Source of the DNA: Lachnospiraceae bacterium G11
GTDB lineage: Bacteria > Bacillota > Clostridia > Lachnospirales > Lachnospiraceae
Length of the DNA: 64,000 nucleotides
Direction of reading: 5' to 3'
Assembly (NCBI GenBank): GCA_900103495.1
Contig: FMWZ01000009.1
Span: 109,038-173,037 of the forward strand
The notes below the pieces were generated by a model. The model saw only the letters and a list, made by a program, of their open reading frames with translations, had not been told where the DNA came from and made no database searches. The translations under genes were made by a program, and so were the position numbers. Below are positions 40,842 to 49,894 of the stretch, piece after piece. Each line of letters starts with the position of its first letter. Position 1 is the stretch's first letter.

Positions 40842-41969
40842 CTACACCTCATATTTCACGGGAACGCTTACCTCAAACTTGTCGAGTGCTTCCCCGAACA
40901 CCTTAAAGAAATCCTTTATGTCAGTTTCATCAATTGCTCCCAGTGAGCAAAGTCTAAACATTCCGCGTTTCTCAACTTTTCCGGGGTAAATGGTAAATCC
41001 CCTCTCATAACAGTAATCATGAACCTTCTTGAAATCCCAATTGGAATCATCAGGATAAAGGGCTGCTGCCACAAGTCCCGTAGCTATCTCATCAGGAATC
41101 AGAACCTTAAATCCAAGCTCCTTAAGTCCCGAAACAATAGCTTTGTAAACCCTGTAGTGTCTATCCCACTTAGCCTGCTCACCCTCGGCAAAGTACTCCT
41201 TCAGTGCTTGTCTTGCCGAATAGATAACCTGAACGGGCGGTGTAAAGTGCATCTCTCCGTGAGCTCTTGCGTAATCATACTGCATATATAAGTTGCAGTA
41301 GTATGAACGCTTAGGATAGTCCTTTGAAGCCTCGATTATCGACTTCTTACCAATAACAAAGGATAATCCTGTCATTGCCATGATACCCTTTTGAGCAGAT
41401 GCCATACAGAAATCAATGTTGTCCTTGTTGACATCAATAGGTCTCATTGCATATGTGGAAGTGGTATCAACCACAAATATCGCATTATACTTATGGGCCA
41501 AAGCGCCGATTTCTCTAATGGGATTAAGAAGTCCCGTACCCGTCTCATTATGTGTTGTGTAAACCAGTGCCACATCAGGATTAGCCTTTAAAGTCTCCTC
41601 TATAACGCCTAAATCCGCAGGCTTATCAATTGGAAGCTTCAAATCGATGAAATCCAACCCATAATAGGTACAAATCTCAGCTCCACGTGAGCTGTAGGCC
41701 CCATTATTTATAACCAGTGCCTTCTTTCCCTCGGGGAGAAGAGAATTAAGGCAAATATCCATATTTATGGTTCCCGAGCCGCAGAACAAAACAGCAGCAT
41801 ACTCCGAAGGGTCCGCATGAACTATCTTTAATAGTCCCTTAGAAACCTCCTGCATAACCCCAACAAACTCTTCCTCTCTGGGGCAGATGTCGGGAACAAT
41901 AAGTGCCTGCTTTACTGTGTCTGTCGTAGTTGCAGGACCGGGATTCAACAACACATTTCTTTTAACCAT
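40842..41969 (-). CDS. 2-aminoethylphosphonate aminotransferase
   Basis: A 375-residue class V PLP enzyme of the PhnW/AEPT type. It starts VKRNVLLNPGPATTTDTVKQ, with LFCGSGTINMDICLNSLLP, VVDTTSTYAMRP and the PLP lysine in SAQKGIMAMTG. In this biosynthetic setting it aminates phosphonoacetaldehyde to 2-aminoethylphosphonate. Its stop overlaps the region of the aepX start (two bases apart). It overlaps the YidC-fusion gene by eight bases, tying that fusion to the phosphonate pathway. Confidence 0.93.
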   Translation of the reverse strand: MVKRNVLLNPGPATTTDTVKQALIVPDICPREEEFVGVMQEVSKGLLKIVHADPSEYAAVLFCGSGTINMDICLNSLLPEGKKALVINNGAYSSRGAEICTYYGLDFIDLKLPIDKPADLGVIEETLKANPDVALVYTTHNETGTGLLNPIREIGALAHKYNAIFVVDTTSTYAMRPIDVNKDNIDFCMASAQKGIMAMTGLSFVIGKKSIIEASKDYPKRSYYCNLYMQYDYARAHGEMHFTPPVQVIYSARQALKEYFAEGEQAKWDRHYRVYKAIVSGLKELGFKVLIPDEIATGLVAAALYPDDSNWDFKKVHDYCYERGFTIYPGKVEKRGMFRLCSLGAIDETDIKDFFKVFGEALDKFEVSVPVKYEV

Positions 41970-43839
41970 TATTCTTCCTCTTGTTCTGGTACTCCACCAG
42001 TCTCTTTATAATGTAGGCAGCTCCCGCCTCTCCGCTTGTGCCGTTATTAAAGATATACTCTTTCTTAAGAGCCCCTAAAGCATCCTTAGTAAAGCTTGCA
42101 TCATTAAGAAGCCTGTCAACTGCCGCAGGAACCTCTGATAGCTTATCGAGGTCAACGGAAATACCAACCTTATCCCTTAATTCAATATCTATAGGAACAG
42201 ACTCAAGTTCCTTATAATCCGGATTAACCACCTTCATAGGGGTATTGATAAACAACACCGGCTTCAAAGTTGAGAATGTATACTCAAACGCGATACTCGA
42301 CCAGTCTGTCAGCAAAACATCCGCTGTATATACTGTCTTATTTGAGGAAAAATCACTTTGAATCTCAACCATGGGATTACTCTCATACTTGCTCTTCAAA
42401 GTCTCAATTCTTGCCCCATAATGGCGAACATACTGAGGGTGAGGGCGAACGATAATCTTGTTTCCTGTGCCTTTAAGCAAATCAATCAACTGCTCAACAC
42501 AGGAATCCATGATGTTATCCTTCTGCCATGAAGGCGCAATAAGAACCGTCTTCTCGGAACCGCTCTTGAAGTTCATCTCCTCGTAAGAAGCCGTCATGTT
42601 ATCGATTACACATGATCCAAAGGGTACCAGATTCTTCGCTTTAAGAGAGAACTTCTCCTCTCTTTCCTTCAGTTCTTCCTCATTCTTAGGCCCTGAAGTA
42701 AATATGGTATCAAAGTGGTCTAACGCATTCTTATGGAATGTCAGATTGGAACTGTTTACGTCATGAGGCACATAAATATACTCCGTATCCTTCTTCACAT
42801 AAGAACGCTTAAGCTGATAATTATCAAGATCCGGAGTGGTCATAACCATAATGTCCGTCTCCATCTTCATCATCAGCACAATCATGCGATTATCAGAGAT
42901 ATAATAAGACTTAAACTGCTCGCTCTCCATGCCGAAAACCTCATCTTGAGGGTCCGAAGTGATGTAGTGAACCGTAATATTGGTCTTCTTTATAATCTCC
43001 TCAATTATATTCTTATAATATTTGTAAAAACCGTTTCTCTCAGAATAGAAAACGATCTTCTTATGTCCAAGCTTATTAAAGCGCTTATAATCCTCTTTCT
43101 CCTTGGCAGCATATGGGTCTTTCCCCTTTTTCTTTGAGGAAGCCGTCATATACTTCTTTGCATCCTCAAGCTCTGCCTTACTCTTCTCAAGTTCCTCATA
43201 ATCCACATATTTCTTGGGATTAATCCAAACATTTAAAAGCAGTAACTGCAAGGTAGAGAAAAGATTACTTGCAATCCAATATAGTCCTACACCGATAGAT
43301 ACAAAAAATCCAAGGTACAAGGACAATGCTACGGAAAACGCCATGGTTCCGTATTTATTAAGTTTACCCTGCTCTGACTGCAATACATTTGCCCTGTTTT
43401 GCACATAGCACATAACAAAAGCAGAAATTGCCGCAACTATGGGAACAATCAAAGTTGCTCCACCTGTCTGAACAGGAATCTGAGTTAACTCTGTTCCCTT
43501 CTTAACAGCCTCCACAACGCCCATAAGAAGAGCCAGCTGAACAAGAAGAGGAATCAAATCAATCAGAGGACTGTAATTATATTTTTTAAATATCTTTACC
43601 TGCTCCTCTGATATTATTTCACTGTTACCCATGTAGGTTGCTTTAATCCTGTTAATTTCAGGCATCATTACAACCTGCTTAATTGAATTCTTCTGAACCC
43701 AAATAGACAAGGGCAAAAGAATAATCTTAGTAATCAGCGTAAATACTATAATGGAAATCCAATAATTGCCAAACACGGAATTGCAGGCATTAATAATCCA
43801 TACAAGTCCGTTGACAATGGGGTCTGTAATAACGCTCAT
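41962..43839 (-). CDS. YidC/Oxa1-like insertase fused to a CDP-glycerol glycerophosphotransferase-like domain
   Basis: A 625-residue fusion. Residues 1-220 are a YidC/Oxa1 membrane domain: FGNYWISIIVFTLITKIILL, PEINRIKATYMGN, LIPLLVQLALLMGVVEAV and GLYWIASNLFSTLQLLLLNV. After a charged linker (KSKAELEDAKKYMTASSKKK), residues 255-620 are a TagB/TagF-like transferase: TEYIYVPHDVNS, VLIAPSWQKDN, IIVRPHPQYVRHYG and TDWSSIAFEYTF. TagF-type enzymes move a phospho-alcohol from a CDP donor to a glycan or lipid; with CMP-AEP made next door it may move aminoethylphosphonate. The reading frame is continuous. Confidence 0.9.
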   Translation of the reverse strand: MSVITDPIVNGLVWIINACNSVFGNYWISIIVFTLITKIILLPLSIWVQKNSIKQVVMMPEINRIKATYMGNSEIISEEQVKIFKKYNYSPLIDLIPLLVQLALLMGVVEAVKKGTELTQIPVQTGGATLIVPIVAAISAFVMCYVQNRANVLQSEQGKLNKYGTMAFSVALSLYLGFFVSIGVGLYWIASNLFSTLQLLLLNVWINPKKYVDYEELEKSKAELEDAKKYMTASSKKKGKDPYAAKEKEDYKRFNKLGHKKIVFYSERNGFYKYYKNIIEEIIKKTNITVHYITSDPQDEVFGMESEQFKSYYISDNRMIVLMMKMETDIMVMTTPDLDNYQLKRSYVKKDTEYIYVPHDVNSSNLTFHKNALDHFDTIFTSGPKNEEELKEREEKFSLKAKNLVPFGSCVIDNMTASYEEMNFKSGSEKTVLIAPSWQKDNIMDSCVEQLIDLLKGTGNKIIVRPHPQYVRHYGARIETLKSKYESNPMVEIQSDFSSNKTVYTADVLLTDWSSIAFEYTFSTLKPVLFINTPMKVVNPDYKELESVPIDIELRDKVGISVDLDKLSEVPAAVDRLLNDASFTKDALGALKKEYIFNNGTSGEAGAAYIIKRLVEYQNKRKNNG

Positions 43840-44097
43840 TTATTTCTCTTCATCCTTGAACTCGATGGTTTCTTCAGCTTCACCCTCGTTCTTCTTATCG
43901 CCCTTAAACTTCTTGAAAATCTTATGTCTGAAGATTGTAAGAGCAGCACCGCCGGCAATAAGTACACCCGCTACAGCCTGAATAATGTATGTTACGGCTG
44001 AAGGATCAATATATGCCTTCGCATGCATTCCAAGAAGCATGAAGAAGCAAATAAAGAAATAAGAAAACTTTGCAATCTGAAGTAACGCTTTTTTCAT
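43840..44097 (-). CDS. Small membrane protein (85 residues) between fusion and sulfatase-like genes
   Basis: It has an N-terminal signal-like helix (about 8-27), the conspicuous stretch AYIDPSAVTYIIQAVAGVLI leading into a second helix, a basic RHKIFKKFKG segment and an acidic tail. Small proteins with an AYIDPS...YIIQAVAG signature commonly sit beside sulfatase-like transferases in Clostridia, as here; their role is unknown to me. The stop is directly before the fusion gene start. Confidence 0.8.
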   Translation of the reverse strand: MKKALLQIAKFSYFFICFFMLLGMHAKAYIDPSAVTYIIQAVAGVLIAGGAALTIFRHKIFKKFKGDKKNEGEAEETIEFKDEEK

Positions 44098-44131
44098 AAT
44101 ATATATTATCTCCTTTTTAATAAAATATACT

Positions 44132-45850
44132 CTAAAAATACGAATCTGGTGTAAGAATTATCTCATCCACCTGATCATTTAGAATCTTTTCCATCAAATC
44201 GTTGATGTCACCATCATAGGTATATCCATAGTATGAATTGGAATCACCGTATTTCTCCCCGTGGTAGCACATAACTGCAGGATGCTCAGGATCAAAAGTT
44301 CTGAGCCAATAGGTTCGCTGACGGCTGTCTCCCTCAGCGAAATCATATATAGTCTGACCAAGGGGTTCACTTTCAAGTCCACAAGCCTTGGCTATAGTAG
44401 GCATATATTCGTCAAAGCTTACAGGAGCTGCGGTCTCTATCAGCTTATCATGCTGCTCATTCTTTTCCTTTATGAAGAAAATGACCTGTGAATCAATGGG
44501 GCCACCGTGATCGGCAGTAATAATAATTGTTGAATTATCGTAAGCACCGACTCTCTTTAGCTCATTCAGATAGTCTTCAACGAGCTTCATACAACCCTTT
44601 GTACATTCTTCAACACTTGCATTTTCTTTAGGAGCGCAGTTCTCATCGGTGTCACGAAGGTGTGCACCCATCAGATGCTGGAATATATAGTATTTCTTCT
44701 CGCTATCGATTTTAAGCCCATCTGCAAGAAGTTTGTTATCAAAATCATAATTAAAGTGCTGTATTCCATCTTCAGCAACGGCAACAATCTTTCCATACTC
44801 ATCTATGTTGGTATAGAAGTAAGGTTTTAATATCTGAGGAAACATTCTGTATCCTGACATTCTTGCGAGAGTGCTAAACAGCCTTCTGTGACTGACTATT
44901 CTCTCTAATGGTTCATCATTAACGTTGTCAATAATTCCCTCTAAGGTTTCAACTCCGTTTAATCCGCAGAGAATATTGGTATCTGAAGTATAGAGATTTG
45001 TTTTCCACCCATTCTCTTTAAGCCCCTCATAAAAATATGTGCAGTTCTCTCCGTTCCATATCTGTTCCGTCCACTCATTAACGGTAATGCTCATATCGAG
45101 GGGTTCTCCGCTAAGCATATGGGGAAGTGAAGGGTATGTGCCAAAGTAAACGCAATCCATATTGCTGTAATAAGTGAAATCATGAAGGAAATCGGTGGAT
45201 CCGGGGTAAGCCTTCTCCATAGGCTCTAAATATTGATTACTAAAGTAGTCAAGAACCAGTACAATCACGTTCTCATCTGAACTTACAGTAAACTGGTCGG
45301 CTCCCGATAAATGGACTTCCGTTTCGGGATAATTATAGGCATCTTTATCTGCAGTAAAAACAAGTGACGCCAAGGCCACCAGCTGAATTAGAATAAGGAA
45401 AGCCGAAAGGTAAGTAACCACCTTCCTCCAGATATCAATTTTTTTGATTGCAAGCGCAATTACTGCCACTATAATAACAACCCATACAATCGAGTTTATT
45501 ACGACAGTTGAGGTCTCCGCTTTATACCCTTCAGGATTAACTCCAAGAAGATCCAAACCCTTATTAAGAAACATGACCTGAATATAACCTGCCACACCAA
45601 AAGCAAATATAAGTGACACCGCTATGTTATGGCCTTTTCCGGGAATCAAAGCAAGGATGAAAGTCACCACAATAGTAAAGGCAATCATAAACACTGCCAT
45701 TCCACCAACAAAATCCTGATATATGAATGGAAACTCAGTTTTATTTGCAAAGAAAACCTCTGAAGGGCCAAACAATAACCACATAAAGAAAAATAAGAAT
45801 GTGGCAATCCCTGCCGGCAAGAGTTTATCCTTATCAAATATCTTTTTCAT
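44132..45850 (-). CDS. Membrane sulfatase/LTA-synthase-like transferase (alkaline phosphatase superfamily)
   Basis: A 572-residue protein with five membrane helices (1-190) and an outside AlkP-superfamily domain: NVIVLVLDYFSNQYLEPMEK, CVYFGTYPSLPHMLSGEPLD with the likely Thr nucleophile, HLMGAHLRDTD and IIITADHGGPID. Related enzymes (LtaS, phosphoethanolamine transferases) move phospho-alcohols from lipids to polymers. Beside AEP genes it may move a phosphonate or glycerophosphate group; inference only. It overlaps the downstream end of the GT2 gene by 17 bases. Confidence 0.87.
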   Translation of the reverse strand: MKKIFDKDKLLPAGIATFLFFFMWLLFGPSEVFFANKTEFPFIYQDFVGGMAVFMIAFTIVVTFILALIPGKGHNIAVSLIFAFGVAGYIQVMFLNKGLDLLGVNPEGYKAETSTVVINSIVWVVIIVAVIALAIKKIDIWRKVVTYLSAFLILIQLVALASLVFTADKDAYNYPETEVHLSGADQFTVSSDENVIVLVLDYFSNQYLEPMEKAYPGSTDFLHDFTYYSNMDCVYFGTYPSLPHMLSGEPLDMSITVNEWTEQIWNGENCTYFYEGLKENGWKTNLYTSDTNILCGLNGVETLEGIIDNVNDEPLERIVSHRRLFSTLARMSGYRMFPQILKPYFYTNIDEYGKIVAVAEDGIQHFNYDFDNKLLADGLKIDSEKKYYIFQHLMGAHLRDTDENCAPKENASVEECTKGCMKLVEDYLNELKRVGAYDNSTIIITADHGGPIDSQVIFFIKEKNEQHDKLIETAAPVSFDEYMPTIAKACGLESEPLGQTIYDFAEGDSRQRTYWLRTFDPEHPAVMCYHGEKYGDSNSYYGYTYDGDINDLMEKILNDQVDEIILTPDSYF

Positions 45851-47834
45851 CTATCTGTCTTCCTCTGTTTTCAATATTTCTCTTTATTCGTCTCCGTTCA
45901 ACCGAAGCGTTTGCTCTGGCCTTTGCCTGGGGAACTCCGACTCTTATCTTTCTTTCGCTAAACCAATATACCTTCAGTTTAGACGTTCTGTCAGACGCCA
46001 GCATCCCGACTTCGTATTCACCAACCGGAAGGGCATTCTTTCCGAATTCTACGGCAAAACCGCCTAAACCTACATTCACCTGATCAGGCATATTTTCTTC
46101 CAAGTCAATCCTGTATTGTCTGGTATGAGTAAATGCAAATGCGATTGAAGGGTCTTTGACATTCCTGAATATCAGCTCCATATCAAAGGCCGAATTATCG
46201 GAGCCAAGCACCACTCCATAACCGTGAAGTACGACGTTAGGATAATCTCTGCAAACCTCGAATCTTACATGCATGCAAGGGTCCAGGCGATATCTGTCAA
46301 GTTCTCCTAATTCCATGGGGAATAAATCTCTGGCTCCCACATGGTCAGGTATTTCCATACCCGTTTCAAAGGCAGGTCTTATACCTGTATCCAGACCATT
46401 TCTGTTAAGATGTATGTTATAGAAAGGATCGAAACCATCCAAAACAGGATGAAGAGAGTAAAGAAGCTTTCTCTCCTGCATGAGCCTCTCCCATTTTTCC
46501 AATGATTCGTCAGCTCCTCTGGATGCTGATTCATGGTGAATCAGGTGGTAATCCAAAGAAACCACGTTATAGTAGCCGGCATCATATAAACGGAAGCACA
46601 ATTCTACATCATTAAATGCCACAGCAAACTGCTCTTTAAATCCGCCATACTCAACAAACAAAGCTCGTCTCATCATAAGGCAAGCCCCTGTCACAGCAAT
46701 CACATCTCTGATTCCATGATTGTAGTTATCATAGGCTCTGTTCTCATCTAAAAAGAACTGCAGCTTATGCACCGGTCCAATAGGTAAATTTGATATACCA
46801 CAATGTTGAATCCTGATTCTATCAGGGTACAAAAGCTTTAATCCAACGGCTCCTATACGAGGTTTGGCTGCCTCCTCCATCATGCTTCCAAGCCATCCTG
46901 AAGAGGTACACTCAATGTCATCATTTAAGAACAGCAAGAAGTCTTTTGACGCATTTTCCGCTCCAAGATTGCACATTTTCGCAAAATTGAATGGTTGTGG
47001 TTCATAGATATACTTGAAATCCAGCTCTTTTGACAGCTTTTCCGTCATTTTTTTATTCTCGGGATTGCTGCCATTATCCACAACAATTATCTCTAATTCG
47101 CTCTTATCCACCTCGGGTGAGGTGTCTCTAAGAGACGAAATACATTTCTTAACTAAGATGGGTTGATCCTTGGAAGGAATAACCACAGAAACGGAGGGTT
47201 GCAACTTCTTAATTCTAGTTTCAACCACTCCCTTAAGGTGCTCTTTTCCTATATATTCAGGCAAAGTCTCACTTCTAAACAGCACCTCAGGAACATGAAC
47301 AATGGGCAAGATCTTCTTATTTCTCTTACCAAAAGCATCAGTATGCTTAAGGATTCTATAGCAAAGATTCCAGAGCATGGACTCGGAGAATTCTTCATCC
47401 TTATCAGGAACCATATCTTCGCCACACTTTATATTACAGATGCTGCTTCTGATTGCCACCAGGCCCCTAAAATAGAAGCAATCGAGAAACCTGTCAGGAG
47501 ACCAATCTGGTCTTAAAACAGGAGTATCACCCTCGAAAATATCGCAATAAGCAATCATGGTATTGGGATTATCGATGAAAGCCTTGGCAAACTTTTCTCT
47601 TGCCTTCGCATCAATAACGCCGGAAGAAGAAGTAAGGAAGAGGACATCTTCCATAACTGCCTTAACTTCCGCATCAGCATACTTCTTTTTCTTCTTAAGC
47701 CCCGGCCTGTTAAGCTCACTTTCATAAGCCTCCATATATTCCTCATAGGTCATATGTCTGGAAGCAATAGTTTTCTTATACTCTTTATGAAGTTTTATGT
47801 AGAGAGGCTTCTTAAGAAGAGTTTTAACTGACAT
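45834..47834 (-). CDS. Large GT2 glycosyltransferase with C-terminal Wzt-like domain region
   Basis: A 666-residue protein. The N-terminal 190 residues form a partial, GT2-like region (VEDVLFLTSSSGVIDAKARE, NTMIAYCDIFEGDTP). The catalytic GT2 domain (about 210-480) has SVSVVIPSKDQPILVKKCIS, IIVVDNGSNP, FLLFLNDDIECTSSGWLGSM and FNDVELCFRLYDAGY. The last 130 residues are beta-rich (LHGYGVVLGSDNSAFDMELI), like a carbohydrate-binding domain. Works with the Wzt/Wzm exporter in building the glycan. Confidence 0.87.
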   Translation of the reverse strand: MSVKTLLKKPLYIKLHKEYKKTIASRHMTYEEYMEAYESELNRPGLKKKKKYADAEVKAVMEDVLFLTSSSGVIDAKAREKFAKAFIDNPNTMIAYCDIFEGDTPVLRPDWSPDRFLDCFYFRGLVAIRSSICNIKCGEDMVPDKDEEFSESMLWNLCYRILKHTDAFGKRNKKILPIVHVPEVLFRSETLPEYIGKEHLKGVVETRIKKLQPSVSVVIPSKDQPILVKKCISSLRDTSPEVDKSELEIIVVDNGSNPENKKMTEKLSKELDFKYIYEPQPFNFAKMCNLGAENASKDFLLFLNDDIECTSSGWLGSMMEEAAKPRIGAVGLKLLYPDRIRIQHCGISNLPIGPVHKLQFFLDENRAYDNYNHGIRDVIAVTGACLMMRRALFVEYGGFKEQFAVAFNDVELCFRLYDAGYYNVVSLDYHLIHHESASRGADESLEKWERLMQERKLLYSLHPVLDGFDPFYNIHLNRNGLDTGIRPAFETGMEIPDHVGARDLFPMELGELDRYRLDPCMHVRFEVCRDYPNVVLHGYGVVLGSDNSAFDMELIFRNVKDPSIAFAFTHTRQYRIDLEENMPDQVNVGLGGFAVEFGKNALPVGEYEVGMLASDRTSKLKVYWFSERKIRVGVPQAKARANASVERRRIKRNIENRGRQIDEKDI

Positions 47835-47838
47835 ACAC

Positions 47839-49884
47839 TTATCCTACGATATCATTGCCAAATTCTGTCGATATTCTTTGAACCTTAAATTCCACATGAA
47901 GAAGATTGGATCTCTCAGGTTTAAGGTTACTGATTCTTATATTGATATTGGGGTCATCATTATTGAAAACAAATGTAGGAAGATTCTTATCATCCACGCC
48001 CTTAATTGTCACACCATTAGTTACCACGATGTGCTTATTTGCTGCAGGAATAGGTAATCCGTTAAGAGTAAGTTCTCTGACTTTCACCATACAGCAGGCA
48101 AAGGCCGGATCGATTCGAAGATTAACTACATCCTCGGTTACATCCATATCAAACTCAATCTCACTGTCAGACTTATATGCGTCAGGCAAAATCTCAGAAT
48201 TCTCCTCGCTATAACCTGAGCCTGTATCCTTATAAACCTGAACTCGATTAACAAACTCAGAATCATCATTTCCCATGGTTAAGCCCTTTGGAGTAATGAT
48301 TCTGTTACCGATTAATTCGCGGATTTCGGCCATGGATTTACGCTGTCCTGTAACGAACTTCTGGAAATCCATCTCCTGTTTTCTAAATTCAGATGCCTCA
48401 GTCTCGGAAACCCCTAATTTACTGAGGACAAAATCGAGATTTAATTTATTTCTCTTCTCATCTTCCAATAAATAACAGTAGATTGCTCTGAAAGCCAACT
48501 CCCTTACAGGAATCTCCTTACCAAAGGTCCACTCATAGTCGATAAGAGTCCATTTTCCTTTATTTATAACCACATTTGAGAAGGCCACATCAAAGTCTGA
48601 CGCAGGATAACTCTCGTTATATCCAATCTTTTCGATGTACTCATCAAAAAGTTCACCGAATCTATCCATATCTCCCTTCTCAATACACTCGTCAAAGAGT
48701 TCAGAAAGGGTGCGTCCCTGAATATAAGGGAAACTTACATATGGGATCTTTCCTTCTGTCAAAGTACAAGGGGAGATTTCAAGTCCACTGCCTTCATAAC
48801 GTTCCTTCAGAAGTTCATAAGCCACCTGCATGTTCTTGATATGCTCATTAGCTTCCTCAGAAAGAGGGAACTTTCTAACTTCTATTTCTCCTGAGGGAGT
48901 TCTTACTATCTCGGTTCTGATTCGATACTCAGGTGCCCTGTCGTTTGAAAACTTTGCAAACTTTACATCAAGTATTCCACCGATTACTGCAAGATATGAA
49001 TTGGAGAATACTGAGAAGTATCCATCCTCCACAACACTGTCAAAAGCGTTTGTTTCATCAAATAAAAGCATGCGGTCTCTGTCGAAGTTTCGCATGTTGT
49101 TATATAATTCCCCTTTACCCGGAAGATATACATCCGAATAAAGCGTTGTCATGAACTTATAATCAGGATAAGGATAGTAGAAGCTGTAGTTAACTACACC
49201 ACAGGTCTTAAATATCTTCTCAAGAGCACGTCTTGAGAAGGTCTTGGCAGCTCCGCCATCAGGATAGTTTTCTATTCCTGAGAAGTACGTTCCAAGATGG
49301 TCTTCCTTACAGCCAGCAAAATACTTCATTCCAAGTCTGTTCTCGATGGCAATGATTACTCTTCCGTCGGGAGTCATATGTTTCATAACAATCTTAAGCA
49401 TATCTTCAAAGGGAGTCTCTGAATTCATATAGCTCTCTGAATACTCAAAAACTCCAATAAGGAAGATATAATCAAACTCGCCAAGAGCAGGCTCTATATC
49501 TTTAAAGTTACCTACAGTAATGGTTACATTATCGTAATTCTCATGTCTGTAAGCGTTTATCTGGCTTCTCTTTCTGGAAAGATCAACACAGGTTACTGAC
49601 CCTGCTTTCTTTGCAAGGGACCCTGTTATGGCGCCACATCCGGCACCAATCTCGAGAACCTTGGCATTCTCTTTAATGGGAATCCAGTCAACTATATTTT
49701 CTCTTTGAGGTGAGAGGTGATAAAGCACCGGCCATTCGCCGCTTTCCTCGATTTTCTGCTGAAATTCTACAGGAGAGAAGTTCTTTGCAATATCAAGAAT
49801 CTTGTCTTCTATCTCACCATCACTATATAAATCTTCACCCGGATAAAAAGTATAATCCAGATTTACTCCACCTATTTTCTCCAT
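47839..49884 (-). CDS. WbdD-like chain-terminating methyltransferase/kinase
   Basis: A 681-residue protein. Residues 40-260 are a SAM-dependent methyltransferase (NAKVLEIGAGCGAITGSLAK, VTCVDLSRKRSQ, GRVIIAIENRLG). Residues 300-490 look like an APH/kinase fold: ASDFDVAFSNVVINKGKWTL and IDYEWTF give the catalytic D...N and metal D. The last 100 residues are a beta domain. WbdD, the E. coli O9 chain terminator, has the same methyltransferase-kinase order and pairs with Wzm/Wzt, which follow immediately upstream here. So it probably caps the chain and sets its length. Confidence 0.7.
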   Translation of the reverse strand: MEKIGGVNLDYTFYPGEDLYSDGEIEDKILDIAKNFSPVEFQQKIEESGEWPVLYHLSPQRENIVDWIPIKENAKVLEIGAGCGAITGSLAKKAGSVTCVDLSRKRSQINAYRHENYDNVTITVGNFKDIEPALGEFDYIFLIGVFEYSESYMNSETPFEDMLKIVMKHMTPDGRVIIAIENRLGMKYFAGCKEDHLGTYFSGIENYPDGGAAKTFSRRALEKIFKTCGVVNYSFYYPYPDYKFMTTLYSDVYLPGKGELYNNMRNFDRDRMLLFDETNAFDSVVEDGYFSVFSNSYLAVIGGILDVKFAKFSNDRAPEYRIRTEIVRTPSGEIEVRKFPLSEEANEHIKNMQVAYELLKERYEGSGLEISPCTLTEGKIPYVSFPYIQGRTLSELFDECIEKGDMDRFGELFDEYIEKIGYNESYPASDFDVAFSNVVINKGKWTLIDYEWTFGKEIPVRELAFRAIYCYLLEDEKRNKLNLDFVLSKLGVSETEASEFRKQEMDFQKFVTGQRKSMAEIRELIGNRIITPKGLTMGNDDSEFVNRVQVYKDTGSGYSEENSEILPDAYKSDSEIEFDMDVTEDVVNLRIDPAFACCMVKVRELTLNGLPIPAANKHIVVTNGVTIKGVDDKNLPTFVFNNDDPNINIRISNLKPERSNLLHVEFKVQRISTEFGNDIVG

Positions 49885-49894
49885 ATATCACCTG

